NCBI GenBank assembly: GCA_963971425.1
Contig: OZ020516.1
Span: forward strand, 11,892,593 to 11,956,592
Length of the DNA: 64,000 nt
Source: Bryoerythrophyllum caledonicum
Lineage: Eukaryota > Streptophyta > Bryopsida > Pottiales > Pottiaceae
Reading direction: 5' to 3'
Numbering within the stretch: the first letter of the stretch is position 1; each line of letters opens with the position of its first letter. Shown here piece after piece: positions 35,501 through 52,073 of this stretch. The notes under the pieces are model-generated. The model searched no databases. It was not told the origin of the DNA and saw only the letters and a list, made by a program, of their open reading frames with translations. A program made the translations under genes and the position numbers.

Positions 35501-36573
35501 CACTTCCACTTGTATTCTTGGATAACTGGAGTGAGGCACGCCAACCCTCTGAAGTTGATTCACTTGAGAGATCTCCATCAGAGCTGGCAAGACTAGTGGG
35601 CTCATACTTGCCCGATGGTTGGGGTTTAGTTGCGTGTAACATATCTACGGCCATTTCCACGATCCTTCAAGGAGACTTCCAAGGATCTGAGATTTTTATC
35701 ATTGACGATTGTACAGATAGAGTTTCATTCCTGTACAATGAGTTGTCCGACAATTTCCAAGGACAACTCTTGGTCACGACTGGTGGAACAAGTACTAGTT
35801 GCAACATTGTACTTGAGACCGACGAGGCGGTTGGTGGAGTGAGAAATGAAGATGACAGTGAGGATGAAGTTCGTTTACATGAAAGATTGTCACGTTCAGG
35901 TCCCACTGAACATTCCTCATCTCGCAGTAGCTTGAGCTACAAGACTTCAGAGAACGATGAAGATGAAGTGAACCAGTGTCCTCCAAGAGAGAGGATTCCA
36001 TCAACGCAGCGGGTAGTGGGAGATATTTCAGGGGACACTTCTACAACACCTGAAGAGAGGATGCAAGATATTGGTGTAGTGGATGTTAGTTTGGCGGCAG
36101 TGACAGGAGGGGGGCGTACATTTGATGGTCCTAGGCTGAAGGTGGGGGAAGTAGAATTGGACTCAGTGGATTTTTTTTCGGTGCAGAGGAGGATTCCACC
36201 GCGTTCGATGCTCTCTCAAATAGAGCCGGTATCGGAGACATCTGAGACGTTCGGAGGTACTCAGAGTGATACCGGACCAAGTTTACCTTACGTTCCAAGA
36301 TCTAGCGTATCCAAGGACATCATTGCATTTAAGGGGGCCTTCTCTTCAGAGCGAGAGATGTCCTTCAATACAGAGGATGGATTTTTTTACAATGATGATA
36401 GTGTAAGGCATACGCAGAAGGGTGTTCCTGGCAATTACCGGTATGTTGAGTGTGCGTCCATTAGCACCAAAGATGTGGAAGATTGTCCAGTGCAAGATTA
36501 TGAACTGTCTGCTATGGTAGGTAGCGCCATTGGACACGTGGAGGGAGTCGTTGCGCGAGAAGATGAGCTCTGA
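32578..36573 (+). pseudogene. Unrecognised gene of the 12.8 kb element, interrupted
   Basis: Plus-strand coding character runs from an N-terminus near 32596 (MAPPQIDRIWESHGWWIAEV) to a TGA at 36571-36573. The longest open parts are 32787-33590, 33594-33959, 34699-35244 and 35260-36573. They are separated by single TGA/TAG codons in or close to the same frame (for example 33588-33590, 35242-35244), plus likely introns. I recognise no domain. The middle part (34.7-35.7 kb) looks globular, with GYIGLSVDVGGLATANWKWQ and later LVGSYLPDGWGLVACNIST. The last 250 residues are acidic, Ser-rich and probably disordered. Divergent placement from the DUF7869-like gene suggests an accessory protein of the same element. 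Confidence 0.4.
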
Positions 36574-37186
36574 GACCTGGAGATATATACTATAGTAGAG
36601 CATGTATGCTGTTTAGGTGGCAAATACGTTAGTATAATGCAGTTTAAGATGTGTCTATCGTTTGGATGGATGGTATATATTTATATATTGGATAGTCCAT
36701 ATGATATGTTTGAATTTAGAATGTCTCTGCAATAGTGTGGAATTGCTTGATTATGTATGTTTTTGCTTTATAAAATACAGTGAGGTACTTTACACTATCT
36801 TAGGAAATTAAATATATATTTTTGTATCTCTTACACATTGTATTTGTAGTGGAGTAATCTAAACTCCAATAATAACTCAAAACACATTTGTAATCTCTTT
36901 GAAGTTTGGGCACATGATTATAATTTTGTAGCAGGATTTGCAAACTAAATTAGAAATCATATATTTTGTAAAAAAGGTAGCAAATGTAATGAATATATTA
37001 CTTATATGAACATGAAGATGCCAATGTTTGACATGACAAACACCAAAAAATTTGTAACATAAAACATACTAAAATTTTGCGAAATTTTGATTTTTTTAAA
37101 GTTATGAGCAAATAACTTGCGACTTTCAAGTTTCTACCTGCAAGTAGTGCACTTGGCTAAGTGAATAATTGCTTAATTGCGTGTTT

Positions 37187-38519
37187 TTATAGCTTTTCCA
37201 GGGCCTGTGCAAGGCCTCGTCGTTAAAGGGTGAAAGGGAGAAAATTGAAGTTATCCACATGGCAGTAAAGATTCCAGCCCGTTGGAGCTACTCACCAGCC
37301 TTTTGATCTCACTCACTACATACACTCATCCCTCCCATAAGTTATACCTCTGCTAAGTTCTAATGCCACTAACTTATAACCTTAGCTAACTACAACCTCA
37401 TCTAAGTTCTAACTAGTATTGACGTGTCTGAGAATTAAAGCACATAATCAGTAGATGATGTTGTTGTTTTATGTTTTTGAGACCAATCAATTATTATATC
37501 ACTATATTACTCAAGAGTGCTACTATTCCTTCACATGTCACTATTCAATCACAACAAGATCACATTTCAATTACAATAAGGTTGGATGACCTGTAACCAC
37601 CAACCTAAGCTAGCTGACCTATTTATAGCGTTTGTATATGTGGTAAGACATTTTTTGGGAATTCAAAATAGGATTTCATGAATATTGCAATTGTCGTGAC
37701 CATTTATTTCTTCATATTGAAATTGCTACAAATTTTCAAAGTGGATAGTAAGCCGTGACCCATTCTCGACATACAAAACTCTCTATTTCCACAGTAAGTT
37801 GTACTAATGACCACTTCTGCAAGAGACTAAAAACCGAGAGCTTTGAACCAATCATAAAACGAACACCCAATCATAACTGACTTCCTAGAATTTCGGAAAT
37901 GGGGTGGGTGGGTGGTGGTTTTGGTCCACATTAGATTGTTGGTTCTGGGGTTCGTGGTGGTGATAGGTCATCCAACTTTAGTGCCACAATCTTCACATGT
38001 GCTGCCATCTTAATCTCAAGACTTTTTAAACTCTTTTTGAGCTTTCCAACCATCCAACTTACCAATGAAAAGGGTACAAGAGGGCCAACTCGAGTCGGCA
38101 TGGTCATATGACATTTTCACATGCCATCTGACGCGGCTCTTGATGCTAGGCCAATTTTAGAAAATGACAATAGGTGGATGGAATTGTGCTGAAGTTACCA
38201 AGTCCTCTACTGAAGCCACCACTAACTTTTGACCTCTACTAAGTTCTTACCACCTCCATCCACGGGCGCTAGATTTGGCTGTAACTTGTGGGAGGGATAA
38301 GTGTCTGTTCCCACGTTCCAAGTGTACTCACTTCAGAGCTTCAGTGAATTCATACAATTCAACAACATTCCTGCTTTGGCGTGCCCAACTCCTTCTGGGT
38401 AGAATTGGACGCTGGTTCTCATGTCTTGAGGTGGATGCAACAGTTCATTTTGTGGAAAATAGTAGGTTATGAAGGTGGAAGATTTATGTAGGGCTTGAAC
38501 AGTCCATGCATCTGTTGTG
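37187..38519. other. Intergenic region upstream of the kinase gene
   Basis: No gene is supported. The 3' part (38275-38519) is less AT-rich and probably includes promoter and leader of the kinase. No specific motif stands out. Confidence 0.4.
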
Positions 38520-40433
38520 ATGATGGAGGGGCAACATTCGAAGCCTGTGCGGGTGTCCTTTGAGGGCAACATTGGAGTCGGCAAGTCCACCATTCTCAAG
38601 CTGCTCCAGTCGCATCCACGTTTACAAGAGTAATGCTCTCATTTAGGGTTGTGTCTCATCATCAGAGTATGTGTTTAGTTCAAACGTCCAATTTAAAACC
38701 TAAACCTCCTTTACAGAGTTGTATATTTGGCATTTCCTATCCAACTCAATAGAATCGTGCTGATCTAAACTCCAGCTTCTCAAATTTTGTTACAGAAAAT
38801 GCACTTGTTCTGAAGATTAGGGTTAACTTGTCACCTGCAGAATCACCGAAGTATTGCAGGAGCCTATTTGGGAGTGGCAAGATGTCAAGGGAACAGGCCT
38901 CAACATGTTAGATGCTTTCTACAAGGACCCAAAGAGGTTTGCAATCTCGTCAGTAATCTCTTTAAAAAAATGCAAGTACGACCTTCTTCTGATTTCTCTT
39001 TTACTACTGTTGCAGATACGCATACCTGTTCCAGAGCTTCGTGTTTACAACGCGGTTTCTGCAGCAAAACACAGCCGCAACTGCGTCCAAGGCGGCTCTG
39101 CTGCTCATGGAGCGCTCCGTGTTAACCGATCGGTGCGTGTTTGTGGAGACTTCCACTGACCAAGGCTACTTCAACCCGCTTGAATCCGCTGCCTATGACG
39201 CCTGGTACGACGGCGTTGTCGCCACTCTCCCCCATGTGGTAAGCATTCACAGTCATCTACCATGACGACAAAAGGGTCTATTGGTGTACAGTTGAGCCTC
39301 TTTTTAGATATGACTCATTTTAGGCTTTGATAGGATTGTTCACAGCAGGAATGAAGCTGCTTGAGGGTTTCACTCGAAGAAGCTTTTGAACACGAAAGTA
39401 GGAAGCGTGGGGACCTCCACTGCTCCACCGTTTTGACATGGCAAGAGAAGATTGGACACAAGAGAAACTTACATACGATTCAGGACGGTTCTACCCTCTT
39501 TGATCATTTTTGAGCGACTCTCAAACCCAATCTCTCTTGCCATGTCAAAACGGTGGAGCAGTGGAGGTCCCCACGCTTCCTACTTCCGTGTTCAAAAGCT
39601 TCTTCGAGAGAAACCTTCAAGCAGCTTCATTTCTGTTGTGAACAATCCTGTTAAACCTCAATCGAATGGAAGAGGGAAATTTACCTTAGAAAGAGGGTGA
39701 ACTATACACGAATGGAAAGAAGAAAATTTACCATAAAACCAATGGGGTAATTCATTTACACATAGGAAGTTTCAAATTATTTTATCTCTGGAGGTTTGCA
39801 GTGTCACATTCTACTTTTAGCTTGAGCGATTTAGCTAGACACAGAAATGACTCGTATGTTGTGTTTGGCAGGTGCCTGATGCTTTTGTGTACCTCAGAGC
39901 TGATCCGAAGGTGTGCTATGATCGGTTGAAAGCACGGTAAACATAACCTCTCGCTGTTTAGCTTGAAGCTCTTGAACTTCTGCACAACTCTTCAACAAAT
40001 GGGGTGTACTTACAAATATGGATGGTTTCTCAGAGCGCGGTCAGAGGAAGCAGGGGTCAGCTTGGAGTACCTCCATTCGCTGCACTCCAAGCATGAAAAG
40101 TGGTTCATAGAGAGTGCTTTCAAGGATGCAGGAAACGGTAAGAGCGAAAAAATTAGTCGTGTTATAAATTAAAATACCTGAATCTTCTTGAGCGACTTTA
40201 CAAATCACTCAAATACATGGATTGCGTTTGCAGGAAATTGGGGTGGGAAGCCACAAGCGGGAAACTTCGGCACCAGTTCAGAGATACCTGCGGTGATTCA
40301 AGGGCGGCCTGTCTTCGTTGTGGATTGCACCAACACGCTGGACTTCAGCAAACCCTCGAAGGAGACTGACCGGGTCGTGGAGGAGATCGTGAGCTTCTTG
40401 CTCGGTCCTTCCACAAATCTGCACCAACTTTAA
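38520..40433 (+). CDS. dNK: Deoxynucleoside kinase (dCK/dGK family), 265 aa
   Basis: Six exons: 38520-38629, 38841-38936, 39016-39238, 39872-39936, 40034-40137, 40234-40433, all GT-AG, joining to 266 codons including TAA. It phosphorylates deoxynucleosides with ATP in the salvage pathway. The P-loop GNIGVGKST is at residues 16-24. A Glu-Pro substrate-site motif (EVLQEPIWEW) follows, and the ERSVLTDRCVF segment carries the family's ERS motif. The lid region reads YLRADPKVCYDRLKAR then RSEEAGVSLEYLHSLH, with the conserved Arg/Glu pattern. Length matches the animal and bacterial forms, without the long extension recalled for some plant enzymes. A second ATG lies one codon downstream. Intron 3 (39239-39871) contains a large inverted repeat. 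Organelle targeting is not evident. Confidence 0.9.
39321..39658. repeat. Intronic inverted repeat, ~135 bp arms
   Basis: The left arm 39321-39455 and right arm 39525-39658 are reverse complements with about 90% or better identity (for example GAAGCGTGGGGACCTCCACT against its complement) and a ~70 bp loop. It lies wholly within intron 3 of the kinase gene. It could be a foldback element, or a hairpin RNA source if transcribed. Confidence 0.85.
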
Positions 40434-41406
40434 TTGAATACAAGCGTAATTGTACCTGAATTGGCATTGCAGTAAAAGTTACTACCATGTGTACATAGTG
40501 GGACTAGGCTTTTGAGTCTCCCAAGGAACAGACATTTGTATAAAGCATCTAGAATACATTTCGACTCCACATTTTGACCATCAGACCTTCTCAGATGCAC
40601 CTTCAGTCCTGGCACATTCACCTCTAAGTACAGGGCAAGATGGAAGGACCACAAAAGCGCATTAACGATTTGCAAAAAATGAGTCAAATTCAAGTACAGT
40701 TACGGTAACAACAGGAGAGCCACCGAAAACTTTGAGGCACCACATAGAAAAGTCCTACCTAAAGATTCTATTTAAGATGATTATGAAGATGCTGTCACAC
40801 ACTTTAAGAACTTTTAGAACTCGGTAACAGTGATGCTAACCCCACACCCTCGTTGGACTGCACCGGTTGAAATCGACTAACAACAGTCTCAGAGGGCTGA
40901 GAACTATACGACTTCGGAACTCGCCTAATGAAATCCAGTGGCCTGCACAACACATCCACACACAGATGACATGAGCAATCGAGTAACAAATGCTGACATA
41001 AGTTTGTATAACCTCACATCGAGGTGAGGTCGCATTCACAACCGCTTCGGAAAATTGTCATCCACAGCAAACTAGGAATGCGGTAAATTGAAAAACACTA
41101 TCTGAAATCTAAAATTGTGTACGCATTGGAGCAGCACAATGAACGCTGCAGGAAGAATCCAAATCCATCCTGGTGATGCCATTAACGCTCTCTTAAACCA
41201 GACGAAGGAACGCAATGTTTTTAGCATAAACCCTAAACCCCTGCTGCAAAGACGAGGAAGGAAGAAACTGGAGAAAAGCGATGATTCCAGGCTTCTGACG
41301 AGACGAGATTCAACTACAATCCACAAAAATGAAGTGATCCACAGCAAGACTGCACCGCGCGATGGCAAAAACTCGTAAAATTACAAGCGGAAAGATAGTA
41401 AAGAAA
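40434..41406. other. Convergent 3' region between kinase and bL36 genes
   Basis: No coding signal. It holds the two 3' untranslated regions, which face each other. AAACCCTAAACCCC (telo-box-like) occurs near 41228. Confidence 0.45.
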
Positions 41407-41562
41407 TTACATGACAGGCTGCTCAGTCTCGTAAGCCACATCGCAGAACCCTTGGCGCTGCTTGTGCTTCGGATTCACGGAACACAGAACAAACACTTTG
41501 TTCCGGCGCTTGACCACCTTACAGTACTCGCACAAACGGCGAACCGCCGCGCGCACCTTCAT
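41407..41562 (-). CDS. bL36m: Ribosomal protein bL36 (organelle type), 51 aa
   Basis: A single minus-strand exon starts [15 protein letters not shown] and ends in TAA. This is the classic bL36 signature, the smallest protein of the bacterial-type large subunit. The zinc site Cys11, Cys14, Cys27, His33 is complete, followed by KHKQRQG. Bacterial bL36 has about 37-38 residues. The extra 13 at the C-terminus ([13 protein letters not shown]) fit nuclear-encoded mitochondrial versions in plants. No separate targeting peptide is seen; the start Met is the usual first residue of the mature protein. Confidence 0.9.
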   Translation of the reverse strand: MKVRAAVRRLCEYCKVVKRRNKVFVLCSVNPKHKQRQGFCDVAYETEQPVM

Positions 41563-42335
41563 CTCTGCTCCCGCTCTCTCTCCCTACCGCTCCGATCTCG
41601 CACCGTCACTAGAGTCAGGAATCAACATCAACAAAACACAACAACAAACCTCGAGGAAACTGTTGCTGAAAACTAAAACCTCGGCCAAAATCTTCGCCAT
41701 CCCCAATCGCCATCGCCAGTATACCCAAAACCACCACCACACTCCAAATCAATCACCCTCTACCTATTCGTAACAGTTTCATCTGATATCTACAAAAACG
41801 TTAAACTTAGCGGGTTTTGAATACAGTAACGCCATTTGATACCGTCAATTAGGTTTTCAGAGTATGGAAGAATTGTTAACGACGAAGTTCCCCTCGATGT
41901 TCCCATATATTAGAACCTCTAGGGAACATAGAGTTAATGCTTATAAAACCGGGTTTAACTTATCAGTGTACTAACTAATCACTACTTAACCGCTAATTAA
42001 CCACTAACTTTGGTTCCCGAATGAACTCCAAACAAGTTTTGAGCCAGGAAAATGCTTCAAGGAAGGGCACACAAAATCGACACGGAGCTCTGAAGCGGCA
42101 TTAAAAGTTCATCTCGTAGATATCTCCACTGCAATGTCGGATGAGGGTACAGCAATGGGTTTGGAGATTCTCTCTCTTTAAACCCTAAACCTCACATTTC
42201 CGAAGTAGGAAAGTCTCGGAAGTTGTTTGCAGAGTGTTCGTTGCTGTTGTTGGAGTTTGGTTCCATTGTGTTCATGTGAGGTTGCGAGGAGGTCTGTGTG
42301 CGCCTGAGGTGCGCGTGAGAGGGGAGAAAGGAGCC
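41563..42335. promoter_or_regulatory. Divergent promoter region of bL36 and the RNA methyltransferase, with telo-box
   Basis: The two genes start 773 bp apart and point away from each other. A telo-box-like motif (TTTAAACCCTAAACC) lies at about 42177-42191, 145 bp before the methyltransferase start. In land plants this motif is common in promoters of translation-related genes, which suits both neighbours. Functional use is inferred. Confidence 0.45.
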
Positions 42336-48002
<5,667 letters not shown>

Positions 48003-48816
48003 TATGGCATATTTTGCCATTACATTGGTTGTCATTACTGAAATTTAGAACGATGGAGCCTCTTTCAAAGTCGAGCATCGTGTTGAGAGTACACTAAACA
48101 TCGCAATTAGTGTTGTCTACACTAAATACGAACCCTTACACTAAATGTAAGAATACAATTAGTGTAATGACACAACATTACACTAAATGTGAAACATTAC
48201 ACTATATGTGAATGGCAGTAAAAATGGGTGTGTTTTTTTTTAAACTTGTGCACAATTAGTGTATGAAAAAGCTTGTTGCAGTGAATAAAATCACTATTAG
48301 TGTATGAAAAAGCTTGCCGCAGCTAACACTAATTGTGAACTTGTTCGCAAATAGTGTAGTAGAGTAATTACACTATTAGAGTGACTACACTTAATGCAAA
48401 GTTTAGTGTAGTGAGATTCTGTATTAGTTTTGCTCTCATAATTCCTAGTAGTGCGTGTTACACCAATTCCCAGATCATACACTATTTCGAAGACTATCAA
48501 AATTAGTAAATTAACCACAAACAATCTTCAGTGTCCATGTTTGTGTTAGATACCTCCTGGACAATGCTCCCGGTGGGCCACCTCGCACCCCCATGATTTT
48601 TAAAGCAAACCATGTACCAAGACGGGAAAAGGCTACAGAGCACTGCTATTGTAGAAAATGATGGCGAGGCTAGTGGCGTCCTCATCCCAAGTACCCAGTC
48701 AACAACCTATTTGTAGCCTCCTCCGCATCACGCTGAAATTTCTGCAGATGACTTTTGACCTTGCAAACAAGCCACATCCGTTGCTGTAAAAAGCATCAGT
48801 CCATCGCCTGATCTAA
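48003..48816. other. 3' flank of the methyltransferase gene
   Basis: Apart from the MITE-like unit at 48090-48411 no gene or RNA is seen. Confidence 0.4.
48090..48411. mobile_element. MITE-like inverted unit built of TACACTAA/TTAGTGTA motifs
   Basis: The left end (ACACTAAACATCGCAATTAG) is matched in inverted form by the right end (TTAATGCAAAGTTTAGTGTA). Inside, ACACTAAAT and AATTAGTGT alternate many times, so the single strand could fold extensively. There is no coding capacity, and a target duplication is not clear. Confidence 0.5.
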
Positions 48817-49191
48817 GAGCATCTCCACCCCTCGCGGTGAATTATCCACGCCAGGGTGAGAAATGCCCGAGTGAAGCGGACACGCTTGGGAGTTTAGGGT
48901 GTTGAGTCTGCACATCTTTTTCCCCTAAAAAAAAAAAAAAAACGGCATTTCATTTGAGACCGTGGTCATCGACAACAGATCATCGACACATGGCGGAAGA
49001 AGATTGGTATGTCGGGACGGGGAATTTTGGAGTACACACGGGGAATGGGTGAATTCTAGCGTCCCCTGGAACGCGGAACCACAAAACGGCGGAGCGGGAC
49101 CCTGGGATGGCGCATGGGTGGGGCGATCTTTCATCATTCAAGCATGAAAGTGGCAAATTTGTCATTCCGTCGTGCTACGGTGGAGATGCTC
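48817..49191. mobile_element. PIF/Harbinger-like MITE, copy 1 (375 bp)
   Basis: Terminal inverted repeats GAGCATCTCCACC ... GGTGGAGATGCTC are flanked on both sides by TAA (48814-48816 and 49192-49194). A TWA duplication is typical of PIF/Harbinger insertions. An internal A15-16 run occurs near 48927. Confidence 0.8.
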
Positions 49192-49400
49192 TAACCCTCC
49201 CATTAATTAAGTACTGCAAAACAAAACTAGAAAGTCTCCCTTTCTACCTGCTTGTTGGGAACTGTGAGAACCATTCTACCAGAAATATGGGAGCTCCATC
49301 CGAGTTGCGAATCTACAAGATGGGTACACTTGTGTTTCATGGATCTACGAGGTCGGAATCACCTGCGCTTTTAGGTACAGCGATGGTCTTGGGTGTCTAA

Positions 49401-49736
49401 GAGCATCCCCACCCCTACCCGCTCCCTACTGCGCTGGTGTGGAGTTATTTCTGATATGCAGAGTGAGTACTCAAGAGGAAGCCCCACCGGCTCATAGTTG
49501 AGCCATATGTCCACAAGAATCCTGTAGGCTGCACCACCCAAGATGCGAGAATATAGAATGTTTGCAATGAATGCAACCAATCAGTGGACACCGGGCTATA
49601 GCCACCGGGCCCGCTGCTCAAACATGAGCAGAGTGTGCGGAAGAAGGATGGCAGGCCGCCCGGTGGCTGGGCCCCACCACTATTCAACGCAAATGCATTG
49701 AATACCCACCGGGTTTGAGCACCGGTGGGGATGCTC
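49401..49736. mobile_element. PIF/Harbinger-like MITE, copy 2 (336 bp)
   Basis: Terminal repeats GAGCATCCCCACC ... GGTGGGGATGCTC are flanked by TAA (49398-49400 and 49737-49739). The same family of termini occurs at 48817-49191, only 209 bp away. The interiors are not clearly alike. Confidence 0.8.
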
Positions 49737-49739
49737 TAA

Positions 49740-51307
49740 TGGATTCCACGTCCGAGACTCCCGCAGAACCTAGAACCAACATTCGTAAACCACCCCAGAC
49801 GGACATATTGCACCTCTTGCATCTTCACAGTTCGTAGACTTGACCCGTTTTGGGGATTGTCGCGATTGAGATACGCGAAAACCTCATCCCAGTCGGACGT
49901 ACTCATCCACGGGAACAAGACGACTCCAGTAACTTCATTTTCTGTACCATATTCTCTCGTGGGCTCTAGAACGACGAGTAACTAAGATTCTGGAGTCTAC
50001 ATTTCGAGAAATATATTTTGAGACCACGTAGATATCTCGTGGGTTCCGAAGATGCTAGCGCGGTAGAATTGAGGAATTTTACTGGATGAGGATGTAGGGG
50101 GCGATGGAAAGGAGGAAAAGGTTGGGATGAGGAGGGAGGGGGGAGACCGGTTGGAGCCGGTGCGCCGGTCGCCCTATCCGAGAGTGTTGTCCTTTTACAT
50201 CGGTTGTGTTTGCGCATCGCCTTTTGTTGACGAATCCGCCTCCGACTCCGCATCCGCACCCGCGCGCTCTGTCTGCATCGCTCGATCGCCCGCCCCGCTC
50301 CTTCTGCACGCCCCGCCCGCCGTCGCAGCAGCGTCCGATCGGCGTCGCAGCGCCGCTTTCGCTGCGCTCTCTGAGCCCGGTTTGAGGTTTTTCCACCGCC
50401 GTTCGAGCAAGATAGGCGTCCGCCCGTTCCTGCGGGGGAGCGTCGTGATTTTCGTCGCAGATTCGTCGATTTCAGCTTTGATCTTGAGGCGCATTTGCGT
50501 CCTGGGGCGGTGAGCCTCGAGCGCGCGTCGTTCTTGGGACAATCTGTGCGTGTTTTGGTGTTCTTAGAGGGGATTGGGGTTTGTGGAGGTTTTCGTTTCG
50601 TCGTGGGCTCACGTTTGTGTATTTTTTTCCCAGTGAGGAGAGTTTCAGTTGGTGTACATCGTGAGAAGATTCCGCGTGCAATTGACGGGGAGCTTGGAGT
50701 TTGAGCCTTGGTGAGGCGTTCTGGACAAGGCTGTTGAAGGCGTCAGGAGTTGGCGTAGTGGCTTTGGTGTGGAAGGATCTTAGGTCTCTGTTTTTGTAAG
50801 CGACGCCTCCGCGCCTGCTTTGGTTCGATTAGGGTGCTGGAAGCTTGTTCCTTGTTATCTGCCGTTTTTTGATCGTTCCTGATGGTCTCCTCTGCCACGT
50901 ACATGTCTATGAAATGTATTGTCGTACGGTGAGAGTCAGTTTGGAGTTTCGTGTCGGTGTGAAATAGTAGGGTGGGATGCTCTGTTTTTGGTGCATCCGA
51001 GTACATATGTTTGATATTGCATCAGTCATTTTACATTTTTTGAAGCTCTTACGGCAATTTTGGACACGAGCATGGAGATCTTAGGACGTGGTAGCGCAAT
51101 ACTGACGTGTGTGTACTGTGGCTTATGTATGTGGAAAGCAGATAGCATTCGCATTGTTTCGTGCCCTGTGAGCTTGCCCTCTTCCGTGGGGGAACAAGAA
51201 AGTGATGAGCTGAAACCCAGAAAATCCGAAGAGCGAATAACCACAAGCGGGCCATAAGCGCGCCAGACGTGAGGTTGACAGTGACAAACCTATCCAGACT
51301 GGGACGG
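49740..51307. promoter_or_regulatory. Promoter and long leader of NF-YB
   Basis: From about 50090 the sequence turns GC- and CpG-rich, as expected of a host promoter and transcribed leader. Several short upstream ORFs precede the NF-YB start. A leader intron is plausible but I cannot place its ends. No gene is supported. Confidence 0.4.
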
Positions 51308-52073
51308 ATGGCCGACAGCTACGGTCACAACGCAGGATCTCCAGAGAGCAGCCCGCATTCTGATAACGAGTCCGGAGGCCACTACAGGGACCACGATGCA
51401 TCTGTGAGGGAGCAGGACCGTTTTCTGCCCATCGCAAACGTGAGCCGGATCATGAAGAAAGCGCTGCCGTCGAATGCGAAGATATCCAAGGACGCGAAGG
51501 AGACTGTGCAGGAGTGCGTGTCGGAGTTCATCAGTTTCATCACCGGTACGTGCCTGGTGTTGATGTCCGCTGTGTTGGCGAGGCCAAAGTCGTGTACTTG
51601 GTGTCTGTGTGCACGGGTTGGAAGTGAGGCTGACTTTGGGAGCGGCGAGTGCAGGGGAGGCGTCCGACAAGTGTCAGCGGGAAAAGAGGAAGACCATCAA
51701 CGGCGATGACCTGCTGTGGGCGATGAGCACGCTGGGTTTCGAGGACTATGTGGAGCCGCTGAAGGTGTACCTGCACAAGTACCGGGAGCTGGAGGGCGAG
51801 AAGGCGTCGATGGCGAAGGGCGGGGAGCAGTCGGGGGGGAAGGAGAGCGGGCAGGGAGGCATGGTGGGGATGGGGATGGCGGGCGGGATGAACGGGATGA
51901 ACGGGGCGATGGGCGGGAACATGCACGGGCATGGGATCCCGGTGTCGATGCAGATGATGCAGCAGCCGTACGGGCAGCAGGCTCCCCCGGGGATGATGTA
52001 CTCGCCTCATCAGATGATGCCGCAGTACCAGATGCCTATGCAGTCTGGTGGAAACCAGCCTCGTGGAGTATAG
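51308..52073 (+). CDS. NF-YB: NF-Y transcription factor subunit B, 218 aa
   Basis: Two exons, 51308-51545 and 51655-52073, join across a GT-AG intron to 219 codons ending in TAG. NF-YB pairs with NF-YC through a histone fold and, with NF-YA, binds CCAAT boxes in the nucleus. The conserved domain spans about residues 33-125: [20 protein letters not shown], then [20 protein letters not shown], then [20 protein letters not shown]. The non-LEC1 class is indicated. The N-terminus is Ser/Asp-rich. The C-terminal 90 residues are Gly/Met then Gln/Pro/Met-rich ([16 protein letters not shown]), a transactivation-type tail that I recall from bryophyte homologues. High GC marks it as a host gene. The long upstream-ORF-bearing leader could tune translation. 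Confidence 0.96.

Larger units (their letters stand above)
24353..37186. mobile_element. Putative 12.8 kb DNA transposon with terminal inverted repeats
   Basis: The first 22 bp (24353-24374, AAACACGCAATTAAGCAATT then AT) are repeated exactly in inverted orientation at 37165-37186. The match continues imperfectly inwards to an AAGTGCACT box about 20-25 bp inside each end. Two genes point outward from the middle: a DUF7869-like transposase gene (minus) and an unrecognised gene (plus). No target-site duplication is obvious (flanks ACTTC and TTATA). Nested insertions are possible in 29.4-31.8 kb. Confidence 0.55.

Noticed and set aside
50127..50513. GC-rich frames on both strands upstream of NF-YB
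   Set aside because: They overlap each other in a CpG-rich leader, have no recognisable domain and end without splice support; most likely untranslated leader sequence.
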